Shown: piece after piece, positions 23,786 through 36,468 of the stretch
Numbering within the stretch: the stretch's first letter is position 1
How the letters are laid out: each line of letters begins with the position of its first letter
NCBI RefSeq assembly: GCF_024166365.1
Contig: NC_064819.1
Span: 151,596,293-151,660,292, forward strand
Origin: Elephas maximus indicus
Lineage: Eukaryota; Chordata; Mammalia; Proboscidea; Elephantidae
Reading direction: 5' to 3'
DNA length: 64,000 nt
Notes under the pieces: generated by a model
What the model was told of the DNA's origin: nothing
Seen by the model: the letters and a program-made list of their open reading frames with translations, nothing else
Databases searched by the model: none
Translations under genes and position numbers: made by a program

Positions 23786-26545
23786 TGTTGTTGTTAGGTG
23801 CCATTGAGTTGGTTCTGACTCATAGAAAAATACTGCCTGGGTCTGCAATATCCTCACAATCATTGTTATGCTTGAGCCTCCATTCCTGCAGCCACTGTGT
23901 CAATCCATCTTATTAAGGGCCTTCCTCTTTTTTGCTTACCTTCTACTTTACTAAGCATCCCTCCTGATAATATGTTCAAAGTACTTGAGATGAAATCGCA
24001 CCATCCTTGCTTCTAAGGAGCATTCTGGCTGTACTTCTTCCAAGACAGATTTGTTCGTTCTTCTGGCAGTCCATGGTAATTCAATATTCTTCACCAACGC
24101 CATAATTCAAAGGCATCAGATCTTCTTCAGTCTTCCTTATTCATTGTCCAGCTTGCATATGCATATGAGGTAATTGGAAATACCATGGTTTGGGTCAGGC
24201 ACACCTTAATACTCAAAGTGACATCTTTTTAACACTTTATAGAAGTTTTTTTGCAGCAGATTTTTCCAAAGCAATACATCATTTGATTCCTTGACTGCTG
24301 CTTCCGTGGGCATTGAGTGTGGATCCAAGTAAAATGAAGTTCTTGACAACTTCAATATTTTCAGATTATCATGATGTTGCTTATTGGTCCAGTTGTGAGG
24401 ATTTTTGTTTTCTTATATTGAGGTGCAATCCATGCTGAAGGCTATGGTCTTTGATCTCCATCAGTAAGTGCTTCAAGTCCTTTTCACTTTCAGCAAGCAA
24501 GGTTGTGTCATCTGCATATTACAGGTTGTTATGAGTCTTCTTCCAATCCAATATTGTCCAGCTTCTCAGAATATTTGCTGAGCATACAGATTGAATAAGT
24601 ATGGTGAAATGATACAACACTGACACACATCTTTCCTGTTTAAACCACACAGTATCCCCTTGCTCTGTTTGAACAATTGCCTCTTGGTCTATGTGCAGGT
24701 TCCTCATGAGCAAAATTAAATGTTCTGGAATTTCCATTCTTCACAACATTACCCATAATTTGTTATGATCCACACAAACCAATACCTTTGCATAGTCAAT
24801 AAAGCACAGCTAACCATCTTTCTGGTATTCTCTGCTTTCAGCTAAGATCCATCTGACATCAGCAAAGATATCCCTCATTCCACATCCTCTTCTGAATCTG
24901 GCTTGAACTTCTGGCAGTTCCCTGTTGATGTACTACTGTAACCACTTTTGAATGATCTTCAGCACAATTTTACTTGCATGTGATATTAATGATGTTGTTA
25001 GATAATTTCTGCATTCTGTTGGGTCACTTTTCTTTGGAATGGGCACAAATATGGATCTCTTCCAGTCAGTTGGCCAGGCACCTATCTTCCAAGTTTCATG
25101 ACATAGACGAGTGAGCACCTCCTGTGCTGCATCTGTTTGTTGAACATCTCAATTGGTCTACTGTCAATCCCTGGAGCTTTGTTTTCAGCCGGTGCCTTCA
25201 GTGCAGCTTGGACTTCTTTCAGTGCCTTCAGTGCAGCTTGGACTTCTTTCAGTACCATCAGTTCTTGATCATATGCTACCTCCTGAAATAGTCGAATGTC
25301 GACCAACTCTTTTTGGTACAGTGACTCTGTGTATTCCTTCCATCTTTTTTTTTTTATGTTTCCTGCGTTGTTCAGTACTATCCCCCTAGAATCCTACAAT
25401 ATTGCTGCTTGAGGCTTGAATTTTTTCTTCAGTTTTTTCAGCTTGAGAAATGCCAAGTGTGTTCTTCCCTTCTGGTTTTCTAACTCCAGGTCTTTGCACA
25501 TTTCATTTTAATACTTTAATTTGTGACTCACCCTTTGAAATCTTCTGTTCAGCTCTTTTACTTCATTATTTCTTCTGTTCACCTTAGCTACTTGATGTTC
25601 AAGAGGAAGTTTCAGAGCCTCTTCTGACATCCATTTTGCTTTTCTTTCCTGTCTTTTTGAAGACCTCTTGCGTTCTTCATGTATGATGTCCTCGATGTCA
25701 TTCCACAACTTGTCTAGTCTTCAGCCATTAGTGGTCAATGCATAGAGTCTATTCTTGAGATGGTCTCTAAATTCAGGTGGGATATACTCAAGGTCATATT
25801 TTGGCTTTCATGGATTGCTCAAATTTTCTTCAGCTTCAACTTGAACTTGCATACGAGTGATTGGTGGTCTGTTCCGCACTCAGCCCCTGGCCTTGTTCTG
25901 ACCGATGATATTGAGCTTCTCCATTGTCTCTTTCCACAAATGTAGTTGATTTGATTTCTGTGTATTCCATCTGGTGAGGTCTGTATAGTCACCTTTTATA
26001 TTGGTGAAAAAAGGTATTTGCAATGAAGAAGACGTTGGTCTTGCAAAATTCTATCATGAGATCTCTGGCATCGTTTCTATCACTGAGGCCATATTTTCCA
26101 ACTACTGATTCTTCTTCGTTTCCTACTTTCACATTCCAATCACCAGTAATTATTAACACATCTTGATTGTGTGTTTGATCAATTTCAGACTGTATAAGTT
26201 GGTAAAAATCTTCAATTTCTTCATCTTTGAACTTAGTGGTTGGTGCATAAATTTGAATAACAGTCATATTAGCTGGTCTTCCTTGTAGGTGTATGGATAT
26301 TATCCTATCACTGACAGCGCTGTACTTTAGAATGTATCTTGAAATGTTCTTTTTGACAATGAATACAATGCCATTCCTCTTCAAGTTGTCATTCCCGGCA
26401 TAGTAGACCACATGACTATCCAACTGAAAATGGCCAGTACCACTCCATTTCAGCTCACTAGGGTTTAGGATATCAATCTTTATGTGTTCCATTTTATTTT
26501 TGACAACATCCAATTTTCCTAGATTCATACCTCAAACATACTGAG
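23786..26545 (-). mobile_element. RTE-type LINE, nearly complete (2.76 kb)
   Basis: The 3' end is on the left ('TTGTTGTTAGGTGCCATTG') and the ORF start is on the right. It is the longest of the four RTE copies. The right end meets the first bases of an antisense MaLR LTR near 26,546, so the 5' UTR of the RTE is absent. Confidence 0.88.
23800..26528 (-). pseudogene. RTE polyprotein (endonuclease + reverse transcriptase), broken
   Basis: The N-terminus starts at 26,528 on the minus strand with MNLGKLDVVKNKM. An open stretch of 179 codons (25,989-26,528) covers the AP-endonuclease domain, with 'SELKWSG' and the catalytic-type 'GDWNVKVG' block. Linker and reverse-transcriptase parts follow at 25,508-25,708, 25,082-25,306, 24,933-25,118 and 24,519-24,737, separated by stops and frameshifts. 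A 29-30 bp tandem duplication of the 'CTTCAGTGCAGCTTGGACTT' region at about 25,190-25,250 disrupts it further. The C-terminus lies at 23,800-24,100. Confidence 0.85.
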
Positions 26546-28100
26546 TTCTGATTATTGATGGACTTCAATATAACATTTTTGGGAACACAATTTAATCCAT
26601 AACACTCCACTCTTTGCCCCCCCTCCGCAATTCAAGCCCTTCCCACATTCAAAATACATTCACTCTTTCACATCATCCTCAAAAGTCTTAGCCCTTTTCA
26701 GCATCAAATCTAAGTCCAAAATCTCATCTTCTGAATCATCTAAATCAAGTATTAGTGAGACTCTGAGTATGTTCCATCCTGGGGTAAAACACTTCTTGAT
26801 CTGTAGACTTATGAAACCTAGGATAAAAGGTATCTCCTTCTAAAGTGCAATGGTGAAACAAGGATAAAATAGACTGCTGTTCCAATGGAAGAAACTGGAG
26901 AGAAAAAAAGGGGTCAAGAGTACCAAACAAGTACAAAACCCATCAGGGTAAATCTTGTTAGATCTCAATACTTGAAAATAACCCTCTGATCTGCAGGACC
27001 ATCTGGGCATTGACCACCTCTATGCTAGGCAGGGGTCCTCTAGTCCCAGGCAGCAGCCCCTCTTTCCAGGCCCACTGGGATGGGAACCCAGCCCCTCAGT
27101 TTTGGGCAACCCTATTCTCTTGGACCACTGAAGTGGTGAGCCCACTCCCTTGGTCCTAAGCAGTTCTGTTCTCCTGGCCCACCAGAAAAGCAACTCCACA
27201 CTCCAGAACCAAGGTGGTAGCTGCACTCTTGGAAACCCACCACCCTGATCCTCTGACAGTCCTACTGATCTCTGAACTGTTCTTGGGATCATTCCTTCCT
27301 TTTCTTGGAGGAAACAGATAAGTTGCTCCACTGACCCTTTTTCCTGCCTGTAGTGTTCCAGAAGGCAGATAGCTTTCCTTCATTTCATTGTCTCTGTCCC
27401 TTTCAGTCTAAGCTGACAGAATTTTTGCTAAGATGGTTGATTAGAGCCATCACTCAAAGGCCTAATCTCTTTTGATAATGGTTGTATAGCCACACTGCTG
27501 GCGTTCTTTCCAGTGCATGCTCTCTTCATTTTTACAACAGAGTTTTCCAGATCTTAAATTCTGGCTTCTTTTTGTGTAGTTCATCTCTAAATCTCTCTTT
27601 CTTTCCACATTTTACTATAAGAAGCAAGGGGAAATCACACTGTATCTTCAAGATTTTGCTTAGAAATCTAAATCTCCTCAAATATCCAATTCATCACTTA
27701 CAAGTTCTGCAGTCCACAAAACATTTGATTATAATTTAGACAAGTTCTTTGTCACTTTTTAATAAGGGCCATCTTTCTTCCAGTGTCCTATAACATGTTC
27801 ATCACTTCCTTTTCAAGCCTCACCGGAAGCACATTTAACATCCACATTTCTAAAAACATTCTGTTCATGATGATAGAAGCTACTGCCACAGCTCTCAGTT
27901 CTTTCTGAGCCCTCATCAGAATTGCCCTTAATGCCCATAATTCTACCTACCTAACCCTAAGTCTTCAAGGCAATCTATGCTCTTACTATCAAGTATGTCC
28001 AAACTCCTCCAGTCTGTGTTTTGGCTGCATCTGCCTGGAGTGGAGTTTCTGACTTGCTGAGTTGGAAGGAGGGAAGAGAAGGAGTGGATCCTTTTTAAAA
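26546..28100 (-). mobile_element. MaLR/ERVL-like element: 3' LTR start plus internal region, antisense
   Basis: On the minus strand a purine-rich polypurine-tract-like block ends at 26,605 and an LTR start 'TGTTATGGATTAAATTGTG' begins at 26,604, as in MLT/MST/THE1 elements. The LTR is cut after about 58 bp by the RTE. The internal region (26,605 to about 28,100) contains MaLR-internal-like blocks such as 'CATCCTCAAAAGTCTTAGCC' and 'GGGGTAAAACACTTC' on the plus strand. No coding frame survives. Confidence 0.65.
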
Positions 28101-28578
28101 TACCCAGACTTACCGTTCTTATCTACTTTTAGTTGATGTTTTTGAATAAATGTTTCATTTGCTGTATCACCTCATAATTTTCACCAGTTTTGACAGGGAG
28201 TAGGTCCATGGAGCTCCTCATGCTGTAATACCTCCAGTGGAACCTCCCCTCTCTTCCTCACTTGAACCATCTCTAATCAGATATCTGTTCCTCTCACTCC
28301 ACAGAAAATATTCCTGTTACAGTGAAACCTATGAGAGCTGGAACTCGACAGGAATGCTTTGTTTTTCCAGGTCTTGTAAGTTTTCTGCCTTTGACAGGGT
28401 GCAGTCTTACCACTTTTCTATTGCATGTTGTGGTGAATATATTTGAATTTTCCTTCTCCAAAAGGTTTCCATCTTACACAGATTCTGGCTTTCCCAGGCT
28501 GTACTGTAGTATCATTCATCATCTCTATATTGCCAAAGCCAATGACCTTTGTCCAACTTAGACACAAATTTTGGCACC
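28101..28578. other. Unclassified sequence, no gene
   Basis: It may be the remainder of the MaLR internal region or unrelated old sequence. The open stretches at 28,237-28,446 and 28,322-28,561 overlap in different frames and show no domain. Confidence 0.35.
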
Positions 28579-30249
28579 TTTTTCTTTTTTTATTGTACTT
28601 TAGATGAAGGCTTACAGAACTAGCTTCTCATTAAACAGTTAGTACATGTATTGTTTTATGACATTGGTTAACAATCCCACGACATGTTGACACTCTCCCT
28701 TCTCGACCTTGGGTTCCCTATTACTAGCTTTCCTGTTGATTCCTGCCTTCTAGTTCTTGCCCCTAGGCTGGTGTGCCCCTTTAGTCTCTCTCTTTTTTTT
28801 TAATGGGCCTGTATAATCTTTGGCTGAAGGGCGAACCTCAGGAGTGGCTTCATTACTGAGATGAAATGGTGTCCAGGGGCCATACTCTTGGGGTTTCTCT
28901 AGTCTCCGTCAGGCCAGTAAGTCTGGTCTTTTTTTGTGAGTTAGAATTTTGTTATACATTTTCTCCAGCTCTGTCGAGAACGCCCTATTGTGATCCCTGT
29001 CAGAGTAGTCAGTGGTGATAGCCAGGCACCATCTAGTTGTACTGGGCTCAGTCTGGTGGAAGCAGTGGCACTTATGGTCCATTAGACCTTTGGACTAATC
29101 TTTCCCATATGTCTTTAGTTTTCTTTATTCTCCCTTGCTCCCAAAGGGGTGAGACCAGTGGAGTATCTTAGATGCCCGCTCACAGCCTTTTAAGACCCCA
29201 GATGCTACTCACTAAAGTAGAATGTAGAACATTTTCTTTGTAAACTACATTATGCCAATGGAGCTGGATGTTCCCCGAGACCATAGTTTCCACAGCCTTC
29301 TGTCCAGTAATTTAATCCCCCAGGGAGTTTGGATCGGTGTATAGAGCTTCCATGACCTTGCCTTGGACAAGTCGTGCTGGCTTCCCCAGTATCGTGTACT
29401 GCCTTATCCTTCATCAAAGTTACCACTTACCTATTGTCTATTTCGTATTTTTTCACCCTCACTCCTTCTCTCCCTCATAACCATCAAAGATTGTTTCTTT
29501 TGGTGTGTAAACCTTCTCATGAGTTTTTACAGTAGTGGTCTCATACAATATTTGTCCTTTTGTAATTGACTTTTTTCACTCAGCATAATGCCCTCCAGAT
29601 TCATCTTTGCAGATTCATCATTGTTCTTTATCATTGTGTTGTGCCTTATTGTGTGTATATACCATAGTTCGTTTATCCATTCATCTTTGATGGACATGTA
29701 GGTTGTTTCCATCTTTTTGCTACTGTGAACAATGCTGCAATGAACATGGGTGTGCATATGTCTATTTGTGTGATGGCTCTTATTTCTCTAAGATATATTC
29801 CTAGGAGTGGGGTAGCTGGATCATACAGTATTTCTATCTAGCTTTCTAAGGCAGCGCCTTATCGTTTTCCAAAATGGTTGTACCATTTTGCATTCCCACC
29901 AGCAGTGCATAAGAGTTCCATTCTCCTTGCACGCTCTCCATTTGTTATTTCCTGGATTTTTTTTTTTTTTAATTTTTTGCCAGTAATCCGGGATGAGATG
30001 CTATCTCATTGTGGTTCTGATTTGCATTTCCCTAATGGCTAGTGATCTCTAGCATTTCCTCATGTGTCTGTTAGCCACCTGAATGTCTTCTTTGGTGAAG
30101 TGTCTGTTCATTTCCTTTGCCCATTTTTTAATTGGGTTATTTCTTTTTGTTGTAGAAGCATTAGATTTTCCTGTAGATTTTAGAGATTAGACCTTCATCA
30201 GTCTTGTAATAGCCGAAATTATTTTCCCAGTCTGTAGGTTCTCTCTCTC
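28579..30249 (-). mobile_element. Older L1 (copy B), 3' part
   Basis: It begins with a T-run and 'ATTGTACTTTAGATG' (L1 3' UTR), followed by the ORF2 C-terminus to 30,249. It is interrupted there by copy C and resumes at 38,066. The overlap 'AGGTTCTCT' at 30,236-30,244 and 38,066-38,074 is the target-site duplication of copy C. Confidence 0.85.
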
Positions 30250-31139
30250 TTTTTTTTTTTTTTATAATTTTTATTGTGCTTTAAGTGAAAGTTTACAAAT
30301 CAAGTCTCTCACATATAAGCTTATACTCCCACTTACTCTCCTCGTAATGAGTCAGCCCACTCCCTCCTTCCAGTCTCTCCTTTCATGACCATTTTGCCAG
30401 TTTCTAACCCCCTCTACCCTCCCATCTCCCCTCCAGACAGGAGGTGCCAACACAGTCTCAAGTATCCACCAGATGCAAGTAGCTCACTCCTCAACAGCAA
30501 CTCTCTCCGACCCATTGTCCACTCCAATCCATGTCTGATCAGTTGGCTTCAGGAATGGTTCCTGTCCTGGGCCAACATAAGGTTTGGGGACCATGACCAC
30601 CGGGATTCTTCTAGTCGTAGTCAGACCATTAAGTCTGGTCTTTTTATGAGAATTTGGGATCTGCATCCCACTGTTTTCCTGCTCCCTCAGGGGTTCTCTG
30701 TTGTGCTCCCTGTCAGGGCAGTCATCGGTTGTGGCCAGGCACCAGCTAGTTCTTCTGGTCTCAGGATGATGTAGTCTCTAGTTCATGTAGCCCTTTCTGT
30801 CTCTTGGGCTCATAATTACCTTGTGACCTTGGTGTTCTTCATTCTCCTTTGATCCAGGTGGGTTGAGACTCATTGATGCATCTTAGATGGCTGCTTGCTA
30901 GCATTTAAGACCGGCAGACACCACACTTCAAAGTGGGATGTAGAATGTTTTCTTAATAGAATTTATTTTGCCAATTGACTTAGATGTCCCCTGAAGGCAA
31001 AGCCCCACCCCTGCTCCACTGACCTTCGAAGCATTCAGTTTATTCAGGAGACTTCTTTGCTTTTGGTCAGTCCAGTTGTGCTGACCTTCCCTGTATTGAG
31101 TGTTGTCCTTCCCTTCACCTAAAATAGTTCTTATCTACT

Positions 31140-34100
31140 ATCTAATCAGTAAATAACCCTCTCCCGCCTTCCCTCCCTCCCCCCTCTCGTAACCACAAAA
31201 GAATGTGTTCTTCTCAGTTTAACTATTTCTCAAGATCTTATAATAGTTGTCTTATACAATATTTGTCCTTTTGCACTCAGCATAATGCCTTCCAGATTCC
31301 TCCACGTCATGAAATGTTTCACAGATTCATCACTGTTCTTTATTGATGCATAGTATTCCATTGTGTGAATATACCGTAATTTATTTATCCATTCATCCGT
31401 TGATAGACACCTTGGTTGCTTCCAGCTTTTTGCTGTTGTAAACAGTGCTGCAATAAACATGGGTGTGCATATATCTGTTTGTGTAAAGGCTCTTATTTCT
31501 TCAGGATATATTCCGAGGAGTGGGATTTCTGGGTCGTATGGTAGTTCTATTCCTAGCTTTTTAAGGAAATGTGAGATCTATTTCCAAAGTGGTCATACCA
31601 TTTTACATTCCCACCAATGGTGTATAAGTGTTCCAATCTTCCCACAGCCTCTCCAACATTTATTATTTTGTGTTTTCTGGATTAATGCCAGCCTTGTTGG
31701 AGAGAGATGGGATCTCATCATAGTTTTAATTTGCATTTCTCTAATGGCTAATGATTGAGAGCATTTCCTCATGTATCTGTTAACAACCTGAATATCTTCT
31801 TTAGTGAAGTGCATGTTCATATCCTTTGCCCAATTTTTAATTGGGTTGTTTGTCTTTTTGTGGTTGAGTTTTAGCAGAATCATGTAGATTTTAGAGATCA
31901 GGCGCTGGTCGGAGATGTCATAGCTGAAAATTTTTTCCCAGTCTGTAGGTGGTCTTTTTACTCTTTTGGTGAAGTCTTTGGATGAGGATAGGTGTTTGAT
32001 ATTTAGAAGCTCCCAGTTATCTGGTTTCTCTTCGTCATTTTTAGTAATGTTTTGTATTCTATTTATGCCTTGTATTAGGGCTGCTAACGTTGTCCCTATT
32101 TTTTCTTCCCTGATCTTTATCGTTTTAGACTTTATGTTTAGGTCTTTGATCCACTTGGAGTTAGTTTTTGTGCATGGTGTGAGGTATGGGTCCTGTTTCA
32201 TTTTTTTGCAAATGGATATCCAGTTATGCAGTTATGCCAGCACCATTTGTTAAAAGGACCCTCTTTTCCCCAATTAACTGACACTGGGCCTTTGTCAAAT
32301 ATCAGCTGCTTATATGTGGATGAATTTATATCTGGGTTCTCAATTCTGTTCCATTGGTCTATGTGTCTGTGTTTGACTACTGCGGCTGTATAATATGTTC
32401 TAAAATCAGGTAGAGCAAGGCCTCCCACTTTGTTCTCTTTTTCTGTAATGCTTTACTTATCCGGGGCTTCTTTCCCTTCCATATGAAGTTGGTGATTTGT
32501 TTCTCCATCACATTAAAAAATGTATTGGAATTTGGATCAGAAGGGCATTATATATATAGATGGTTTTTGGTAGAATAGACATTTTTACTATGTTAAGTCT
32601 TCCTATCCATGAGCAAGGTATGTTTTTCCACTTATGTAGGTCTCTTTTAGCTTCTTGCAGTAGTACCTTGTAGTTTTCTTTGTATAGGTCTTTTACATCT
32701 TTGGTAAGAGTTATTCCTAAGTATTTTATCTTCTTGGGGGCTACTGTGAATGGTATCGATTTGGTGATTTCCTCTTTGATGTTCTTTTTGTTAATGAACA
32801 GGAATCCAACTGATTTTTGTATGTTTATCTTGTAACCTGAAACTCTGCCAAACTCTTCTATTAGTTTCAGTAGTTTTTTTGAAGATTCCTTAGGGTTTTC
32901 TGTGTATAAGATCATGTCATCTGCAAATACAGATAAGTTTACTTCTTCCTTGCCAATCCGGATGGACTTTATTTCTTTGTCTAGCCTAATTCCTCTGGCT
33001 AGGACCTCCAACACAATGTTGAATAAGAGAGGTGATAAAGGGCATCCTTGTCTGGTTCCCGTTCTCAAGGGACATGCTTTCAGGCTCTCTCCATTTAGGA
33101 TGATGTTGGTTGTAGGCTTTGTATAAGTGCCCTTTATTATGTTGAGGAATTTTCCTTTATTCCTATTTTGCTGAGAGTTTTTATCATGAATGGGTGTTGG
33201 ACTTTGTCAAATGCCTTTTCTGCATCAATTGATAAGATCATGTGGTTTTTGTCTTTTGTTTTATTTATATGGTGGATTACATTAATTGTTTTTCTAATAC
33301 TGAACCAACCTTGCATACCTGGTATAAATCCCACTTGGTCATGGTGGATTCTTTTTTTGATATGTTGTTGAATTCTATTGGCTAGAATTTTGTTGAGGAT
33401 TTTGCATCTATGTTCATGAGGGATATAGGTCTGTAGTTTTCTTTTTTTGTGGTGTCTTTTTTTTTTTTTTTTACCTGGTTTTGTTATCAAGGATATGCTG
33501 GCTTCATAGAATGAGTCAGGTAGTATTCCATCCTTTTCTATGCTCTGAAATAGCTTTAGTAGTAGTGGTGTTAACTCTTCTCTGAAAGTTTGGTAGAACT
33601 CTGAAGTAAAGCTGTCCGGGCCAGGGCTTTTTTGTGATGTGAGTTTTTTGATTACCTTTTCAATCTCTTTTTTTTGTTATGGGTCTATTTAGTTGTTCTA
33701 CTTCTGATTGTTTTAGTTTAGGTAAGTAGTGTGTTTCTAGGAATTCATCCATTTCTTCTAGGTTTTCAAATTTGTTTGAGCATAGTTTTTCATAGTAATC
33801 TGACATGATTCTTTAAATTTCAGTTGGACCTGTTGTGATATGGCCCATCTCATTTCTTATTCGGGTTATTTGTTTCCTTTCCTGTATTTCTGGCCAATGG
33901 TTTATCAATTTTGTTAACTTTTTCAAAGAACCAGCTTTTAGTCTTATTAATTCTTTCAATTGTTTTTCTGTTCTCGAATTCATTTAATTCTGCTCTAATT
34001 TTTATTATTTGTTTTTTTCTTGTGCCTGACGCATTCTTTTGTTGCTCACTTTCTATTTGTTCAAGTTGTGGGGACAGTTCTCTGATTTTGGCTCTTTCTT

Positions 34101-35025
34101 CTTTATGTATGTGTGCATTTATCGATACAAATTGATCTCTGAGCACTGCTTTCACTGTGTCCTAGAGGTTTTGATAGGAAGTGTTTTCAGTCTCATTGCA
34201 TTCTATGAATTTCTTTATTCCCTCCTTAATGTCTTCTATAACCCAGTCTTTTTTTGAGCAGGGTATTGTTCAGTTTCCACATATTTGATTTCTTTTCCCT
34301 GATTTTTCTGTTATTGATTTCTACTTTTATGGCCTTATGGTCTGAGAAGACGCTTTGTAATATTTTGATGTTTTGGGTTCTGCAAAGGTTTGTTTTATGA
34401 CCTAATATGTGATCTATTCTAAAGAATGTTCCATGTTCACTAGAAAAAAAAGTATACTTCGCAGCTGTTGGGTGGAGCGTTCTGTATAAGTCTATGAGGT
34501 CAAGTTGGTTGATTGTAGCAATTAGATCTTCCGTGTCTCTATTGAGCTTCTTACTGGAACTCCTATCCTTCTCCGAAAGTGGTGTGTTGAAGTCTCCTAC
34601 TATAATTGTGGCGGTATCTATCTCACTTTTCAATTCTGCTAAAGTTTTTTTTATGTATCTTGCAGCCCTGTCATTGGGTGCATAAATATTTAATATGGTT
34701 ATATCTTCCTGGTCAATTGTCCCTTTAATCATTATGTAGTGTCCTTCTTTACCCTTTGTGGTGGATTTAACTTTAAAGTCTATTTTGTCAGAAATTAATA
34801 TTGCCACTCCTGCTCTTTTTTGTTTGTTGTTTGCTTGATATATTTTTTTTCCATCCTTTGAGTTTTAGTTTGTTTGTGTCTCTAAGTCTAAGGTGTGTCT
34901 CTTGTAGGCAGCATATAGACAGATCGTTTTTTAATCCAGTCTGAGACTCTCTGTCTCTTTATTGGTGCATTTAGTCCATTTACATTCGGCATAATTATAG
35001 ATAAGTATGAGTTTATTGCTGTTAT
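31140..35025 (-). pseudogene. L1 ORF2 (endonuclease / reverse transcriptase), copy C, broken
   Basis: Open minus-strand pieces in N-to-C order are: 34,226-34,807 (endonuclease, with 'VGDFNTPLS'), 33,850-34,155, 33,137-33,490 ('[14 protein letters not shown]'), 32,508-33,068 (reverse transcriptase, '[12 protein letters not shown]' with both catalytic aspartates kept), 31,593-32,201 and 31,230-31,460 (C-terminal region). The start near 35,022 reads ATA instead of ATG. It is about 1,295 codons long in total. Frameshifts between the pieces make it inactive. Confidence 0.88.
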
Positions 35026-35481
35026 TTTGATGCCTTTTTTTGTGAGTTGTTGACAATTTCATTTTTCCACTTACTTTTTTGTGCTGAGAAGTTTTCCTTT
35101 GTAAATTGTGTGTTCCTCATTTTCATAGTAGTTGAATTTATTTTTGCTGAGTTATTATGTTTTCTTAGTTTTTATTTTGAAGCATGGAATTTGTAGACCT
35201 CTTTGTGGTTACCTTAATATTTACCCCTATTTTTCTAAGTAAAAACCTAACTTGTATCATCCTATATCACCTTGTTTTCCTCTCCATGTGGAAGATCTAT
35301 GCCTCCTGTATTTAGTACCTCTTTTTGATTATTGTAATCTTTTACATAATGACTTCAACGATTTCGTTTTGAGCATTTTTTTCTTTTTTAAATTAATCTT
35401 ATTTTATTTTTGTGATTTCCCTATTTGAGTTGATATCAGGATGTTCTATTCTGTGACTTTGTGTTGTGTTGGTTTCTGATA

Positions 35482-36468
35482 TTATTGATTTTCTGACCAA
35501 AGAATTTCCTTTAGTAATTCTTGTAGCTTTGGTTTGGTTTTTGCAAATTTTCTAAGCTTGTTTTTATCTGTAAATGTTTGAATTTCACCTTCATATTTGA
35601 GAGAGAGTTTTGCTGGGTATATGATTCTTGGCTGGCAGTTTTTCTCCTTCAGTGTTCTATATATGTCATCCCACTGCCTTCTTGCCTGCACGGTTTCTGC
35701 CTAGTAGTCTGAACTGATTCTTATTGATTCTCCTTTGTAGGTGACTTTTATCCCTGGCTGCTTTTAAAATTTTCTCTTTATCTTTGGTTTTGGCAAGTTT
35801 GGTGATAATATGCCTTGGTGATTTTCTTTTTGGATCGATCTTGTATGGGGGTCGATGAACATCTTGAATAGATATCCTTTCATCTTTCAAAATGCCAAGG
35901 AAGTTTTCTGCCAACAGATTTTCAACTATTCTCTCTGTATTTCCCTGTTCTGGAACTCCAATCACAGGCAAGTTATTCTTCTTGATAGAGTTCCACATGA
36001 TTCTTAGGGTTTCTTCATTTTTTAAAATTCTTTTATCTGATTTTTCTTCAACTATATTGGTGTCAATTGCCTTATCCTCCAGCTCCCCCATTCTGCATTC
36101 CAATTCCTTGATTCTGCTGCTCTGACTTCCTACAGAGTTGTCTAATTCTGTAATTTTATTGTTAATCTTTTCTATTTCTGAATGCTCTCTATGGATTCTT
36201 GCAGCTTATTAATTTTTACACTATGTTCTTGATTGATCTTTTTGATTTCTTCAACTGCTTTATCAGTGTGTTCCTTGGGTTTTTCTGTAGATTGCCTTAT
36301 TTCATTTCTGAGGTCATCCCTGATGTCTTGAAGCATTCTGTATATTAGTTTTTTATATTCTGCATCTGACAATTCCAGGATTGTATCTTCATTCGGGAAA
36401 GATTTTGATTCTTTAATTTGAGGATTTGTAGAAGCAATCATGGTCTGCTTCTTTATGTGATTTGACAT
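35482..36468 (-). pseudogene. L1 ORF1 (RNA-binding chaperone), copy C, broken
   Basis: The start ATG is at 36,466-36,468 on the minus strand (codons for MSNHIKKQTM), and the stop is at 35,482, giving about 329 codons, the normal L1 ORF1 size. The coiled-coil part is open at 36,172-36,528. The RRM-like and C-terminal parts are open at 35,666-36,103 (with 'VIGVPEQGNTERIVENL') and 35,482-35,691 ('NCQPRIIYPAKLSLKY'). Two or more frameshifts separate the pieces. Confidence 0.88.
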
